Origin: Pseudorasbora parva
Taxonomy: Eukaryota > Chordata > Actinopteri > Cypriniformes > Gobionidae
DNA length: 64,000 nt
Assembly: GCF_024679245.1 (NCBI RefSeq)
Contig: NC_090173.1
Location: forward strand, 56,320,711-56,384,710
Reading direction: 5' to 3'
The first letter of the stretch is position 1; the number at the start of each line of letters is the position of its first letter. The notes beneath the pieces are model-generated. The model saw nothing but the letters and a program-made list of their open reading frames with translations. It had not been told where the DNA came from and made no database searches. Position numbers and translations under genes: made by a program. Positions 1-12,863 of the stretch are shown piece by piece.

Positions 1-150
1 ACAGCAATAACTGAGTTTAAAGGGTTAAATCAAGCAGAAATAGCTCTCTAATGTATTAAATGCAGGTCATTATTGAATAGTGATTACGTTACACACACAC
101 TGACTCAGGTCCCCTGTTAGATAGTAAATCACGACGCCTGTGTGTTTCTC
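1..150 (-). repeat. Single inverted copy of the 198-bp satellite at the left edge
   Basis: Read on the minus strand this is the same unit that is tandemly repeated from 5249 to 9418. Shared landmarks are GGTCCCCTGTTAGATAG, the short CA run, and the segment CACGACGCCTGTGTG. It is cut by the window edge, so a longer minus-strand array may lie to the left. It abuts the terminal inverted repeat that begins near 141. Confidence 0.85.
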
Positions 151-1345
151 TCCTCAACCCCCACAACCCCCCACTCACAATTTACATTTCAATAAGGGAG
201 ACTTGAAAAACCAGTTTGTGAACCACAGGCCAATAGAGCTCAAACTACCAATGTGGCAGAACCCTTCTCAAATAAACTAGAGAAGATGCTGGGATTTGAC
301 CAGCCAAATTAAACTAAATTACAGTTTTTACAATCGCTAGGCCACATTTCTCAATACTTTGGTCATTTTCAAAACTTGTTCTCCAAACCAACATTCTGCT
401 TCACAGCAGTTATTTCACATTCAAAATCCACAAAAACCAACAAAACACTTAATTCATGTCTCAAATCAAGTGCCAATGATCCACAGTTTAGCTTGCACAG
501 ACTGAAGTTGTGATCACTGTGTGAAGAGTTGAAAAAGTTGAAAAAGTGTGTTTATTATTGAGAAATGTTTTGTAAAAGAACATTTTATATCACAGCTTAA
601 CTGTGGATCAACATTGCTTTAGCACAAAATGCATTCAATGGCAACATCTTTCAATTTACCTGAAATCTTTTCTCACTTTGACACAAACCCAATCAAATCT
701 TTGTTCTACACAGGCCAATTCGCACATCCTTACATGCTGTTTTCAAAAGTGTTAAACTTATGGACAAAACAATAACATAATACAAAACTGAATGAGACAG
801 CAATTTACAACATGTATACAGTAATACTGTAATGCAATTTATACTGCTAAAAAAATCAAAAACTATCAAAGCAACTTTGATGAAACTGAACACCAACACA
901 AGTGTTAGGCCATTACCATCCATTCAAAAGAGGAAACTTAGGAATAATGTTGTACTGTAATGTAAGCATGCAGTGAATAATAAGCAGCAGAGAGTGTCAT
1001 TCTAGTTTTGTAAAGACATTTTAATTGTATAATGTTCCTGATGTTAGTGTTGATGTAAACCTGTGCTGCCAGTGCTCTGGAAGAATGAGTTGATTTGTAA
1101 ATGTAAAATTAACTGCTGTGAAGCTGAAAGTTGGTTAGCAAATTTATAAACTCGTCACTCAGTTCTCCTAAAGATTGGGAAATGTGTCCTAGTGATTGTA
1201 ATTTCATTTCATCGTGTAATTTCAATTTATTTTTGGCAGTGTATTTGGTCTAGGACACAGGTAACAGTAGTGAGCTTCTTTGTATCACCTGTGAGAGTCT
1301 TCATGCATTGAAATGTAAATTACTGGTGGGGGGTTGAGCAGCAAA
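141..1345. mobile_element. Inverted-repeat DNA element, copy A
   Basis: The left end (about 141-550) is the inverted complement of 4845-5250, nearly base for base over several hundred bases. The right end (about 1100-1345) is a diverged copy of the same terminus, with landmarks ATTGAAATGTAAATTACTGG and GGGGGGTTGAG. No transposase reading frame is visible, so it looks non-autonomous. Superfamily is not assignable from the termini alone. Confidence 0.6.
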
Positions 1346-1519
1346 CTCAACACACACACTATTCTCTATTCCAATTTCAAGAGCACATCTAAACCACTAG
1401 CCCAAACACATTACAAGTGAAAGCACAAATAAATACAAAAGATATGATCCACATGAAATAAACAGTGCTTTTCAGGACGGTCTCTCAGTAGTTGTAATAT
1501 AACACTGTATTGTCCTCAC

Positions 1520-1620
<101 letters not shown>

Positions 1621-2055
1621 GTTAATAATTTTAAAGTTACTTTTTCTCAAAGTGTATGTTCACTTAACTGAACCTACTATGACATAAGCAACTATGTTTA
1701 CTGGGATACTTCCTATTTTTTTTTAAATAATTTTGTATTAATTTTAGCATTTTAGTTTAGCATTCGTGGACTGTCAGAGATACAGCTTTTGGGGCGTGTG
1801 CTTTAGGTGTTCACGCATATAGCACGTGAATAATGAAGAGCCTTCTGAAGCAAAGTGGCACGTTTGTGTAAGAACAATGTCCATATTTTAAACTTTATAG
1901 ACTAAACAAACTATTTTTATTGAAAGAAATTGTGTTTTAGTGTTATTATGAAAAGAGTAACCCCTGACGCTAAGTTTTGTTTAGCTCTATCTTCTCTCTT
2001 CTGCGTTTGTCAGTGCACATACGTCAAGGATTCATGGGTGAAGAAGGGTTACTCT

Positions 2056-2722
2056 TTAAAGTACAACTCCGGTGAGAAATGACCCTCGGGGTAATTAACA
2101 GATGGTTACCGAGTAGATCGTTCTCTGGGATGCGTTTTCATGGAAATCAAGTGTAAAGAGTTTTATCTCTAAAAACAGATTTGAGTGACGAACGCTGTGC
2201 TAAGTGATGAACTGTGACTTGGAATCTCATATGGGCCATTGTTTCCGGAAGAAAGCACTGAACGCAGTAGAGAAAAAAAAAGAAAAAAAAGTCCATGTAA
2301 TTAGATTTCACAAACTTAATTCCTATCGATCAGCTCACTTAGCACAACGTTCGTGGCTCGACTAGTCGAGACTGTTTTCCAAGATGGCTGCAGTCTGTAA
2401 ACGTGTAATGTACTGTCTTTAGAAAGTATCTTCTTATTAAACCGTTTGTACTCTAACAAGTTCTCAATGCTGCAGTTTGCATGTAGGGACCCTCATTATG
2501 CTGCCTTGTTAGTGTGAGGTTATTTTGAGCTGTTAGTGGTATTAACTAGCGATTTAATTTCACTTATTCCATGCCCCATAGACAAACATTATAAGCTAAT
2601 CTGTGTTTAGAGATAAAACTCTTTAAATTCGATTTTCATGAAACCGCATCCCAGAGAACGATCTACTCGATAACCATCTGTTAATTACCCCTAGGGTCAT
2701 TTCTCACCGGAGTTGTCCTTTA
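2056..2722. mobile_element. Short TTAA-type inverted-repeat element
   Basis: About 120-bp inverted arms (2060-2178 and 2605-2720) share the landmark ACAACTCCGGTGAGAAATGA. Each end is bordered by TTAA (2056-2059 and 2719-2722), the target duplication expected for piggyBac or Kolobok-like transposition. There is no coding capacity, so it is a MITE. The superfamily is inferred from TTAA only. Confidence 0.75.
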
Positions 2723-3017
2723 AGCGCAATGTGATTCGTGTGGCACTGAAAACCGAAAGCTAGTATTTTAGTCTATGGATCAGTTACTGTGAGGATCAGT
2801 TATATGATGGTTAGATGCACTTTTATGGACCAACAAGGCACTGGCATTTTAAAGCTGGGAAGAGCCAGGACTTTTTTAATATAAATTTAAATAACTCAGA
2901 TTTTATTCATTTGAAAAAAGAATGTCATATACACTTGGGATGACTTGAGGGTGAGTAAATCATGGGCTAATTTTCCTTTGTAGGTGAACTAACTGCTGTA
3001 AACTGGGCCCACAAACA
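2723..3017. other. Non-coding stretch with an Angel-like MITE end
   Basis: Around 2920-2990 the text resembles the common fish terminus GATGACTTGAGGGTGAGTAA followed by GGTGAACTAACTG. This terminus usually belongs to short foldback elements. I see no matching opposite end and no gene here. Confidence 0.4.
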
Positions 3018-5248
3018 CAGTAGATCCACACAACCCCCCACACAATTTACATTTTAATAATAATAAATAAGGGAAGACTTGAAAACCTAGTGCCCTATAA
3101 TTTCCGCGATCACGGAATCGCGGACGGAATCGCGGAATTGGCATATTAACGCGGAATCTGCATATAAACGCGGAATCTGGTGTTAATGCAGATTTCCCCG
3201 GAATTTTACATATTTGTAATGAAATTCTGTCGTGTGGGTTAAGAACGTATGTCTGAGGAAAGTGCAGACCGGGGGAAGCAAATCTTCGCGACACAACCCC
3301 TCCCGTCATTTCAGCTCGCCCTTCAAAACAATGAAAGTATGGCGAAGTTGGTCTCCACGGCTCTGCTTTCGGCAGCGAAAAAGTTAAGAAACTCGACGCT
3401 AACGGCGGTTTCACACTGCACGTGCAGGCGGCACAGAAGCTTTGCGTATGGAGAGTGTGAGCCGCGCTCGTGTATTGCACAGACAGACAAATATTGTCCA
3501 TTCTGTCAGATTTTCCGGTGTTCTGCTCGACCCCTGTCATCTCGTGCTTTGATTTATAATGTGCACATTAGGCAGCAATGCATATCTGCTGCAAATGCGA
3601 CCGTTTTCCCCTCTGTTAGTCTGTTCCAAACATGCATTTAACATGCTCTATATGGGTAGTTTACATGATAAGTAACCTTAAAGTTAAAATTAAGCATCTA
3701 GTTTTAATCATAAAAGTAATTAGGGGCCTTTGGGGGCCTAGGGGCCTTTGAAGTTGGGGAAAAAAACTTCTGGCAGTGTTGTGTTTTCGTGTATTTTTAT
3801 TTTTCACAGCTCTGGATATCATTATGGTGATTGTTAAACACACAAAACAATTCACTACATGATTTCATGGTGCAATGTTTTTTTTTATGTTAATTTTCAA
3901 ATTTAAATGTTTTACTTAATAGTACTTAAGAGTACTGTAAAAGATGATTCTTATGATTTTTTTTTTTTAGTTCTTTTTAAAAAAAAATTACTTGAAAGAA
4001 AAAGCTAATGGAGCACTTTCATTTTAACTTATATAAACTATTATAATTTATTTTACCGGAAAGTTTAAAGCTAATAACCATTAATATTTGAAGTATTTGA
4101 AGTGCAGTGTTATGTCAAATATCATATTTGTCCTAAAAAGTAAATGTGATGTTTGTTACCTCGATAAATTTAAGGTCATTCCTATTTTTTGTTTTATGTT
4201 GTATTATATTAACATTAAAAGCAAACTCTTTTTTCACCAAAATTACAGTAAAGGGTAAAAAAACTGAATTACCAAACATTTTAACGGAAAAAAAGGAATC
4301 TGCAAAAATTAAAACGGAAAAAACGGAATTTGGGAAAAAATAAAACGGATTTTATAGGGCCCTAAAAACCCAGTTTGTGAACCAAAGGCCAACCTAGAGG
4401 AAAGGAAAATCAAACCTGAGATCTCCTTCTCAACTCACATCTTTCTCCTAGACAGAAATGAGATCAAGTGAATCAAATTGAGACATAAGGCTAAGTCTCC
4501 TGCTTCTCACATGTTTATCCTGAGACAAAAAATGACATTCTCTCATGTTTATCTCCACTAAAGTTTCATAAGAGATCTCAACAACATCACATACTATGCT
4601 CTGATTTGTCTCCTTGCCTAGAGAGACTGGATTGCTCATATGTGTCTCCTCTAAAGTTTCAGAAGGGATCTCAACAGTATCGCACGCTGTGCTCAGACTT
4701 TTTTCTTCAGCTAGATACTCTGGAACTCTCACTTTTGTCACCTCTAAAAAGTTTCATAAAAGATCTCAATAACATCACACAGTGTGCTCAGAATATTCTC
4801 CTTAGTCAAAGTCTCTGGCACTCTCAAATTTGTCAAACAAATGTTGGTCACTTTTTCAAAACTCTTCAAAGAGTGATCACAACTTCAGTCTGTGCAAGCT
4901 AAACTGTGGATCATTGGCACTTGATTTGCGACATGAACTAAGTGTTTTGTTAGTTTTTGTGGATTTTGAATGTGAAATAACTGCTGTGAAACAGAAAGTT
5001 GGTTTGGAGAACAAGTTTTGAAAATGACCAAAGTATTGAGAAATGTGGCCTAGCGATTGTAAAAACTGTAATTTAGTTTAATTTGGCAGGGCAAATCCCA
5101 GCATCTTCTCTAGTTTATTTGAGAAGGGTTCTGCCACATTGGTAGTTTGAGCTCTATTGGCCTGTGGTTCACAAACTGGTTTTTCAAGTCTCCTTTATTG
5201 AAATGTAAATTGTGAGTGGGGGGTTGTGGGGGTTGAGGAGAGAAACAC
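3018..5248. mobile_element. Inverted-repeat DNA element, copy B
   Basis: The left terminus (about 3024-3087, continuing at 4365) matches the left end of copy A, and the right terminus (4845-5248) is its inverted complement. It is interrupted by a hAT-like element at 3088-4364. No transposase is visible. Its outer end runs directly into the 198-bp satellite. Confidence 0.6.
3088..4364. mobile_element. hAT-like non-autonomous element nested in copy B
   Basis: The ends are TAGTGCCCTATAA and its inverted counterpart TTATAGGGCCCTA. AAAACC flanks both ends (3082-3087 and 4365-4370). Joining the flanks restores the CTTGAAAA...CAGTTTGTGAACC text seen intact near 205. Subterminal motifs CGGAAT and ACGGAA are repeated at both ends. 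Reading frames inside are short and match nothing recognisable. An 8-bp duplication would confirm hAT, but only 6 bp are clear. Confidence 0.7.
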
Positions 5249-8200
5249 ACAGGCGTCGTGATTTACTATCTAACATCTAACTATCTATTAATACATTAGA
5301 GAGCTATTTCTGCTTGATTTAACCCTTTAAGCTCAGGTATTGCTGTAAAAACTCTAAATCTTTACAGTTTGTTTGTGATGATAAGAAATGTCACAGCAAA
5401 CACACAGGCGTCGTGATTTACTATCTAACAGGGGACCTGAGTCAGTGTGTGTGTAACGCAATCACTATTCAATAATGACCTGCAATTAATACATTAGAGA
5501 GCTATTTCTGCTTGATTTAACCCTTTAAACTCAGGTATTGCTGTAAAAACTCTAAATCTTTACAGTGTGTTTATGATGATAAGAAATGTCACAGCAAACA
5601 CACAGGCGTCGTGATTTACTATCTAACAGGGGACCTGAGTCAGTGTGTGTGTGTAACATAATCACTATTCAATAATGACCTGCAATTAATACATTAGAGA
5701 GCTATTTCTGCTTGATTTAACCCTTTAAACTCAGTTATTGCTGTAAAAACTCTAAATCTTTACAGTGTGTTTGTGATGATAAGAAATGTCACAGCAAACA
5801 CACAGGCGTCGTGATTTACTATCTAACAGGGGACCTGAGTCAGTGTGTGTGTAACGTAATCACTATTCAATAATGACCTGCAATTAATACAATAGAGAGC
5901 TATTTCTGCTTGATTTAACCCTTTAAACTCAGGTATTGCTGTAAAACCTCTAAATCTTTGCAGTGTGTTTATGATGATAAGAAATGTCACAGCAAACACA
6001 CAGGCGTCGTGATTTACTATCTAACAGGGGACCTGAGTCAGTGTGTGTGTGTAACATAATCACTATTCAATAATGACCTGCAATTAATACATTAGAGAGC
6101 TATTTCTGCTTGATTTAACCCTTTAAACTCAGGTATTGCTATAAAAACTCTAAATCTTTGCAGTGTGTTTGTGATGATAAGAAATGTCACAGCAAACACA
6201 CAGGCGTCGTGATTTACTATCTAACAGGGGACCTGAGTCAGTGTGTGTGTGTAACATAATCACTATTCAATAATGACCTGCAATTAATACATTAGAGAGC
6301 TATTTCTGCTTGATTTAACCCTTTAAACTCAGTTATTGCTGTAAAAACTCAAAATCTTTACAGTGTGTTTGTGATGATAAGAAATGTCACAGCAAACACA
6401 CAGGTGTCGTGATTTACTATCTAACAGGGGACCTGAGTCAGTGTGTGTGTGTAACATAATCACTATTCAATAATGACCTGCATTTAATACATTAGAGAGC
6501 TATTTCTGCTTGATTTAACCCTTTAAACTCAGGTATTGCTGTAAAAACTCTAAATCTTTACAGTGTGTTTGTGATGATAAGAAATGTCACAGCAAACACA
6601 CAGGCGTCGTGATTTACTATCTAACAGGGGACCTGAGTGAGTGTGTGTGTAACATAATCACTATTCAATAATGACCTGCAATTAATACATTAGAGAGCTA
6701 TTTCTGCTTGATTTAACCCTTTAAACTCAGGTATTGCTGTAAAAACTCTAAATCTTTACAGTGTGTTTGTGATGATAAGAAATGTCACAGCAAACACACA
6801 GGCGTCGTGATTTACTATCTAACAGGGGACCTGAGTGAGTGTGTGTGTAACATAATAACTATTCAATAATGACCGGCAATTAATACAATAGAGAGCTATT
6901 TCTGCTTGATTTAACCCTTTAAACTCAGGTATTGCTGTAAAAACTCTAAATCTTTACAGTGTGTTTGTGATGATAAGAAATGTCACAGCAAACACACAGG
7001 CGTCGTGATTTACTATCTAACAGGGGACCTGAGTGAGTGTGTGTGTAACATAATCACTATTCAATAATGACCTGCAATTAATACATTAGAGAGCTATTTC
7101 TGCTTGATTTAACCCTTTAAACTCAGGTATTGCTGTAAAAACTCTAAATCTTTACAGTGTGTTTGTGATGATAAGAAATGTCACAGCAAACACACAGGCG
7201 TCGTGATTTACTATCTAACAGGGGACCTGAGTGAGTGTGTGTGTAACGTAATCACTATTCAATAATGACCTGCAATTAATACATTAGAGAGCTATTTCTG
7301 CTTGATTTAACCCTTTAAACTCAGGTATTGCTGTAAAAACTCTAAATCTTTACAGTGTGTTTGTGATGATAAGAAATGTCACAGCAAACACACAGGCGTC
7401 GTGATTTACTATCTAACAGGGGACTCGACTCAGTGTGTGTGTGTGTAACATATTCATTATTCAATAATGACCTGCAATTAATACATTAGAGAGCTATTTC
7501 TGCTTGATTTAACCCTTTAAACTCAGGTATTGCTGTAAAAACTCTAAATCTTTACAGAGTGTTTGTGATGATAAGAAATGTCACAGCAAACACACAGGCG
7601 TCGTGATTTACTATCTAACAGGGGACCTGAGTGAGTGTGTGTGTAACATAATCACTATTCAATAATGACCTGCAATTAATACATTAGAGAGCTATTTCTG
7701 CTAGATTTAACCCTTTAAACTCAGGTATTGCTGTAAAAATTCTAAATCTTTGCAGTGTGTTTATGATGATAAGAAATGTCACAGCAAACACACAGGCGTC
7801 GTGATTTACTATCTAACAGGGGACCTGAGTCAGTGTGTGTGTAACGCAATCACTATTCAATAATGACCTGCAATTAATACATTAGAGAGCTATTTCTGCT
7901 TGATTTAACCCTTTAAACTCAGGTATTGCTGTAAAAACTCTAAATCTTTGCAGTGTGTTTGTGATGATAAGAAATGTCACAGCAAACACACAGGCGTCGT
8001 GATTTACTATCTAACAGGGGACCTGAGTCAGTTTGTGTGTAACGTAATCACTATTCAATAATGACCTGCAATTAATACATTAGAGAGCTATTTCTGCTTG
8101 ATTTAACCCTTTAAACTCAGGTATTGCTATAAAAACTCTAAATCTTTGCAGTGTGTTTATGATGATAAGAAATGTCACAGCAAACACACAGGCGTCGTGA

Positions 8201-9418
8201 TTTACTATCTAACAGGGGACCTGAGTCAGTGTGTGTGTGTAACATAATCACTATTCAATAATGACCTGCAATTAATACATTAGAGAGCTTTTGCTGCTTG
8301 ATTTAACCCTTTAAACTCAGTTATTGCTGTTAAAACTCTAAATCTTTACAGTGTGTTTGTGATGATAAGAAATGTCACAGCAAACACACAGGCGTCGTGA
8401 TTTACTATCTAACAGGGGACCTGAGTCAGTGTGTGTGTGTAACGTAATCACTATTCAATAATGACCTGCAATTAATACATTAGAGAGCTATTTCTGCTTG
8501 ATTTAACCCTTTAAACTCAGGTATTGCTGTAAAAACTCTAAATCTTTGCAGTGTGTTTATGATGATAAGAAATGTCACAGCAAACACACAGGCGTCGTGA
8601 TTTACTATCTAACAGGGGACCTGAGTCAGTGTGTGTGTAACGTAATCACTATTCAATAATGACCGGCAATTAATACATTAGAGAGCTATCTCTGCTTGAT
8701 TTAACCCTTTAAACTCAGTTATTGCTGTAAAAACTCTAAATCTTTGCAGTGTGTTTATGATGATAAGAAATGTCACAGCAAACACACAGGCATCGTGATT
8801 TACTATCTAACAGGGGACCTGAGTCAGTGTGTGTGTAACGTAGTCACTATTCAATAATGACCTGCAATTAATACATTAGAGAGCTATTTCTGCTTGATTT
8901 AACCCTTTAAACTCAGTTATTGCTGTAAAAACTCTAAATCTTAGCAGAGTGTTTATGATGATAAGAAATGTCACAGCAAACACACAGGCGTCGTGATTTA
9001 CTATCTAACAGGGGACCTGAGTCAGTGTGTGTGTGTAACATAATCACTATTCAATAATGACCTGCAATTAATACATTTGAGAGCTATTTCTGCTTGATTT
9101 AACCCTTTAAACTCAGGTATTGCTGTAAAACCTCTAAATCTTTGCAGTGTGTTTATGACAACAAGAAATGTCACAGCAAACACACAGGCGTCGTGATTTA
9201 CTATCTAACAGGGGACCTGAGTCAGTGTGTGTGTGTAACATAATCACTATTCAATAATGACCTGCAATTAATACATCAGAGAGCTATTTCTGCTTGATTT
9301 AACCCTTTAAACTCAGTTATTGCTGTAAAAACTCAAAATCTTTACAGTGTGTTTGTGATGATAAGAAATGTCACAGCAAACACACAGGCGTCGTGATTTA
9401 CTATCTAACAGGGGACCT
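5249..9418 (+). repeat. 198-200 bp tandem satellite array, about 21 copies
   Basis: Landmark CACAGGCGTCGTGATTTACT recurs at about 5249, 5403, 5601, 5801, 5999, 6199, 6399, 6599, 6797, 6995, 7193, 7391, 7591, 7791, 7989, 8187, 8387, 8587, 8785, 8983, 9183 and 9381. The two-base period difference comes from the TG run (TGTGTGTG against TGTGTGTGTG). Copies differ by only a few substitutions. The first spacing (5249 to 5403) is short, a partial unit at the junction with the inverted-repeat element. The array ends abruptly at AGGGGACCTG near 9418. Confidence 0.95.
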
Positions 9419-10429
9419 GCATCATTTTGTTAAACATAAATAAATCAAAAGTGGTTAGTTTAAAAAGCTCATAAATGTATAAGGTGGTAAGATGGGCCTT
9501 TTATATGGGCCAAAAGTCACACATTATTTTTACAAATACTTGGCTAAAATAAAATGTTTTTAATAATGTCTATGTTAACACTTGTTTAAAAGAACTTTAG
9601 ATGCAAAGTTTGTCCCATTTACCGTACCTTTTTTTTTTATATAAATAAAATAATGCATTATTTTTCAATAATTATAGGCCACTGTCATTAAAATGTTATA
9701 TATATATTTATGTATATACAAAGAAACAAAAAATGTTTACAAAAGCATTGAATGAGATCCCTTAATAATTTAATAAAGTTTTACGGTCTCTCCACGGCCA
9801 TGATGGATGGTATTTACTATATTTATTTGTAGAAACTGAGGACACACACATTTTGATGGCAGATGTATTTCTAATTACATCCTGGTTGTTTAGATTTTTT
9901 ATTTTTTTTTCTTGGATCCTGTAGTATTTAATTTTAAAGTAATGCAAAGTTTGAAACTAGTCAGGGTATTTAGTAAAGAGATATAATCAATATGATGTTT
10001 GTTCCTTTAGTAAGCAGCCTGTTAAACAGCAGCTCTAGAGTCAGAGGACAGCAGGCCATTCAAACAATAGAGGAGTGTGTGTGTGTGAACGACGTGTGTT
10101 TAAGGGCTATTACAGTTCCTGCTCCAGCCTACAGGGGAGCTGCTGAGCATGGCCTTAAACACTCACACACTCTTAGGTCCCCTCTTGGTCAAAATTTTTA
10201 AAAATTCACCAGAGTGTTGTTTCTTGATTTTAACATGATTTAAACACACACACCTGTAGGTCCTTACTTGGTCAAACATTTAAAAAATCACCAGAGCATT
10301 TCTTTAGTTTTTTACTTCATTTTCACATGATTTAATGCATGACCAACAGGGGACTTGAAAAATGTCCCCTCTTGGCTCAGAGGTCCCCTGTTGGTGAGTG
10401 TGTAACGACGCCAAGGTCCCCTGTTAGAT
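9419..10429. other. AT-rich spacer between the two arrays
   Basis: No gene is supported. Near the right side (10175-10425) the core motif of the neighbouring arrays appears in scattered single copies: AGGTCCCCTCTTGG, CAACAGGGGACTTG, AGGTCCCCTGTTGG and AGGTCCCCTGTTAGATAG. They look like seed or degenerate units. Confidence 0.6.
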
Positions 10430-10437
10430 AGGTAGAC

Positions 10438-10479
<42 letters not shown>

Positions 10480-10526
10480 CTCCATTAGAGTCTATGGAGG
10501 TCCCCTGTTGGATAGGTAGACATCGG

Positions 10527-10584
<58 letters not shown>

Positions 10585-10631
10585 CTCCATTAGAGTCTAC
10601 GGAGGTCCCCTTTTGGATAGGTAGACATCGG

Positions 10632-10687
<56 letters not shown>

Positions 10688-10734
10688 CTCCATTAGAGTC
10701 TATGGAGGTCCCCTGTTGGATAGGTAGACATCGG

Positions 10735-10784
<50 letters not shown>

Positions 10785-10831
10785 CTCCATTAGAGTCTAT
10801 GGAGGTCCCCTGTTGGATAGGTAGACATCGG

Positions 10832-10871
<40 letters not shown>

Positions 10872-10985
10872 CTCCATTAGAGTCTATGGAGGTCCCCTGT
10901 TGGATAGGTAGACATCGGTCACACACACACACACACAGCTCCATTAGAGTCTATGGAGGTCCCCTGTTGGATAGGTAGACATCGG

Positions 10986-11049
<64 letters not shown>

Positions 11050-11242
11050 CTCCATTAGAGTCTACGGAGGTCCCCTTTTGGATAGGTAGACATCGGTCAC
11101 ACACACACACACACACACAGCTCCATTAGCGTCTATGGAGGTCCCCTGTTGGATAGGTAGACATCGGTCACACACACACACACACACACACACAGCTCCA
11201 TTAGAGTCTATGGAGGTCCCCTGTTGGATAGGTAGACATCAG

Positions 11243-11276
<34 letters not shown>

Positions 11277-11465
11277 CTCCATTAGAGTCTATGGAGGTCC
11301 CCTGTTGGATAGGTAGACATCGGTCACACACACACACACACACACACAGCTCCATTAGAGTCTATGGAGGTCCCCTGTTGGATAGGTAGACATCGGTCAC
11401 ACACACACACACACACAGCTCCATTAGAGTCTATGGAGGTCCCCTGTTGGATAGGTAGACATCGG

Positions 11466-11501
<36 letters not shown>

Positions 11502-11548
11502 CTCCATTAGAGTCTATGGAGGTCCCCTGTTGGATAGGTAGACATCGG

Positions 11549-11582
<34 letters not shown>

Positions 11583-11706
11583 CTCCATTAGAGTCTATGG
11601 AGGTCCCCTGTTGGATAGGTAGACATCGGTCACACACACACACACACACACACACACAGCTCCATTAGAGTCTATGGAGGTCCCCTGTTGGATAGGTAGA
11701 CATCGG

Positions 11707-11744
<38 letters not shown>

Positions 11745-11791
11745 CTCCATTAGAGTCTATGGAGGTCCCCTGTTGGATAGGTAGACATCGG

Positions 11792-11837
<46 letters not shown>

Positions 11838-11884
11838 CTCCATTAGCGTCTATGAGGGTCCCCTGTTGGATAGGTAGACATTGG

Positions 11885-11926
<42 letters not shown>

Positions 11927-12042
11927 CTCCATTAGAGTCTATGGAGGTCCCCTGTTGGATAGGTAGACATCGGTCACACACACACACACACACAGCTCCA
12001 TTAGAGTCTATGGAGGTCCCCTGTTGGATAGGTAGACATCGG

Positions 12043-12078
<36 letters not shown>

Positions 12079-12125
12079 CTCCATTAGAGTCTATGGAGGT
12101 CCCCTGTTGGATAGGTAGACATCGG

Positions 12126-12221
<96 letters not shown>

Positions 12222-12268
12222 CTCCATTAGCGTCTATGAGGGTCCCCTGTTGGATAGGTAGACATTGG

Positions 12269-12326
<58 letters not shown>

Positions 12327-12332
12327 CTCCAT
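10430..12332 (+). repeat. CA-minisatellite, about 21 compound units
   Basis: Each unit is a fixed core of about 56 bp (GCTCCATTAGAGTCTATGG, then AGGTCCCCTGTTGGATAGG, then TAGACATCGGT) followed by a CA run of highly variable length, from about 7 to about 50 repeats. The core holds a small inverted repeat, CTCCAT and ATGGAG with an 8-base loop. Variant cores recur (TACGGAGGTCCCCTTTTGG near 10590 and 11055; GCGTCTATGAGGG near 11843 and 12227), suggesting multi-unit duplication. Confidence 0.95.
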
Positions 12333-12459
12333 GGTTTTCAACCACACTATATGCCCTCACATCCTTAATGAAATGCCCCGCCGTTGGCTGTAGCGATATT
12401 TTTGCACAGTAAAGTGTATTAAATTTCTGACTCAAACATGCGTGTGTTTCAAACGTTTT

Positions 12460-12863
12460 CTAGTGAATCATCAGCTGTACTAATCTGTGCTAATAAAACA
12501 CGTTTCTAATCAATATTTGTTGTTTGCAGAAGACTGGTGGAAAGCCTTATTAAAAAAGTTTATCCCTTTCAACCGTTCCACCAAAACCGAGGAAACTGAA
12601 GCGTGTGCCTTTGAGCCGGAGCCTCGAAACACAGCCAGTGAGTCTCCAGTTATTCATGTCCGTTTCTGATCTTTCTGCTGTTAGTTTCAGCTCTTCAGCT
12701 TCTTCCAGGAACATGAACTTCAATGCCAAACCTGCTAATAATTCACATGAACTAGCAGCATAAAGCAGCTCCACATCAGGACAGTTTTACTAGTCAATCA
12801 TCAGCTGTACTAATCTGTGCTAATACAACACGTTTCTAATCAATATTTGTTGTTTGCAGAAGA
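12460..12863 (+). repeat. Duplicated intron end and splice acceptor, 330 bp apart
   Basis: About 74 bases ending in TTTGTTGTTTGCAGAAGA occur at 12460-12533 and again at 12790-12863 with a few differences. The first copy serves the first recognised exon of the PIM-like gene. The second leads into a stretch with no usable donor before the next acceptor at 12909, so it looks like a duplicated, probably non-functional exon start. Confidence 0.75.

Noticed and set aside
3249..3641. 130-codon open frame inside the hAT-like element
   Set aside because: No recognisable domain, no splice context and low complexity; probably chance.
10430..12332. Regular repeat-spacer look reminiscent of a CRISPR array
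   Set aside because: The variable parts are CA runs of changing length, the sequence is plainly vertebrate, and there are no cas genes.
10424..12435. Many open frames of alternating Val-Cys or His-Thr
   Set aside because: They are translations of CA/TG runs in all frames and are not genes.
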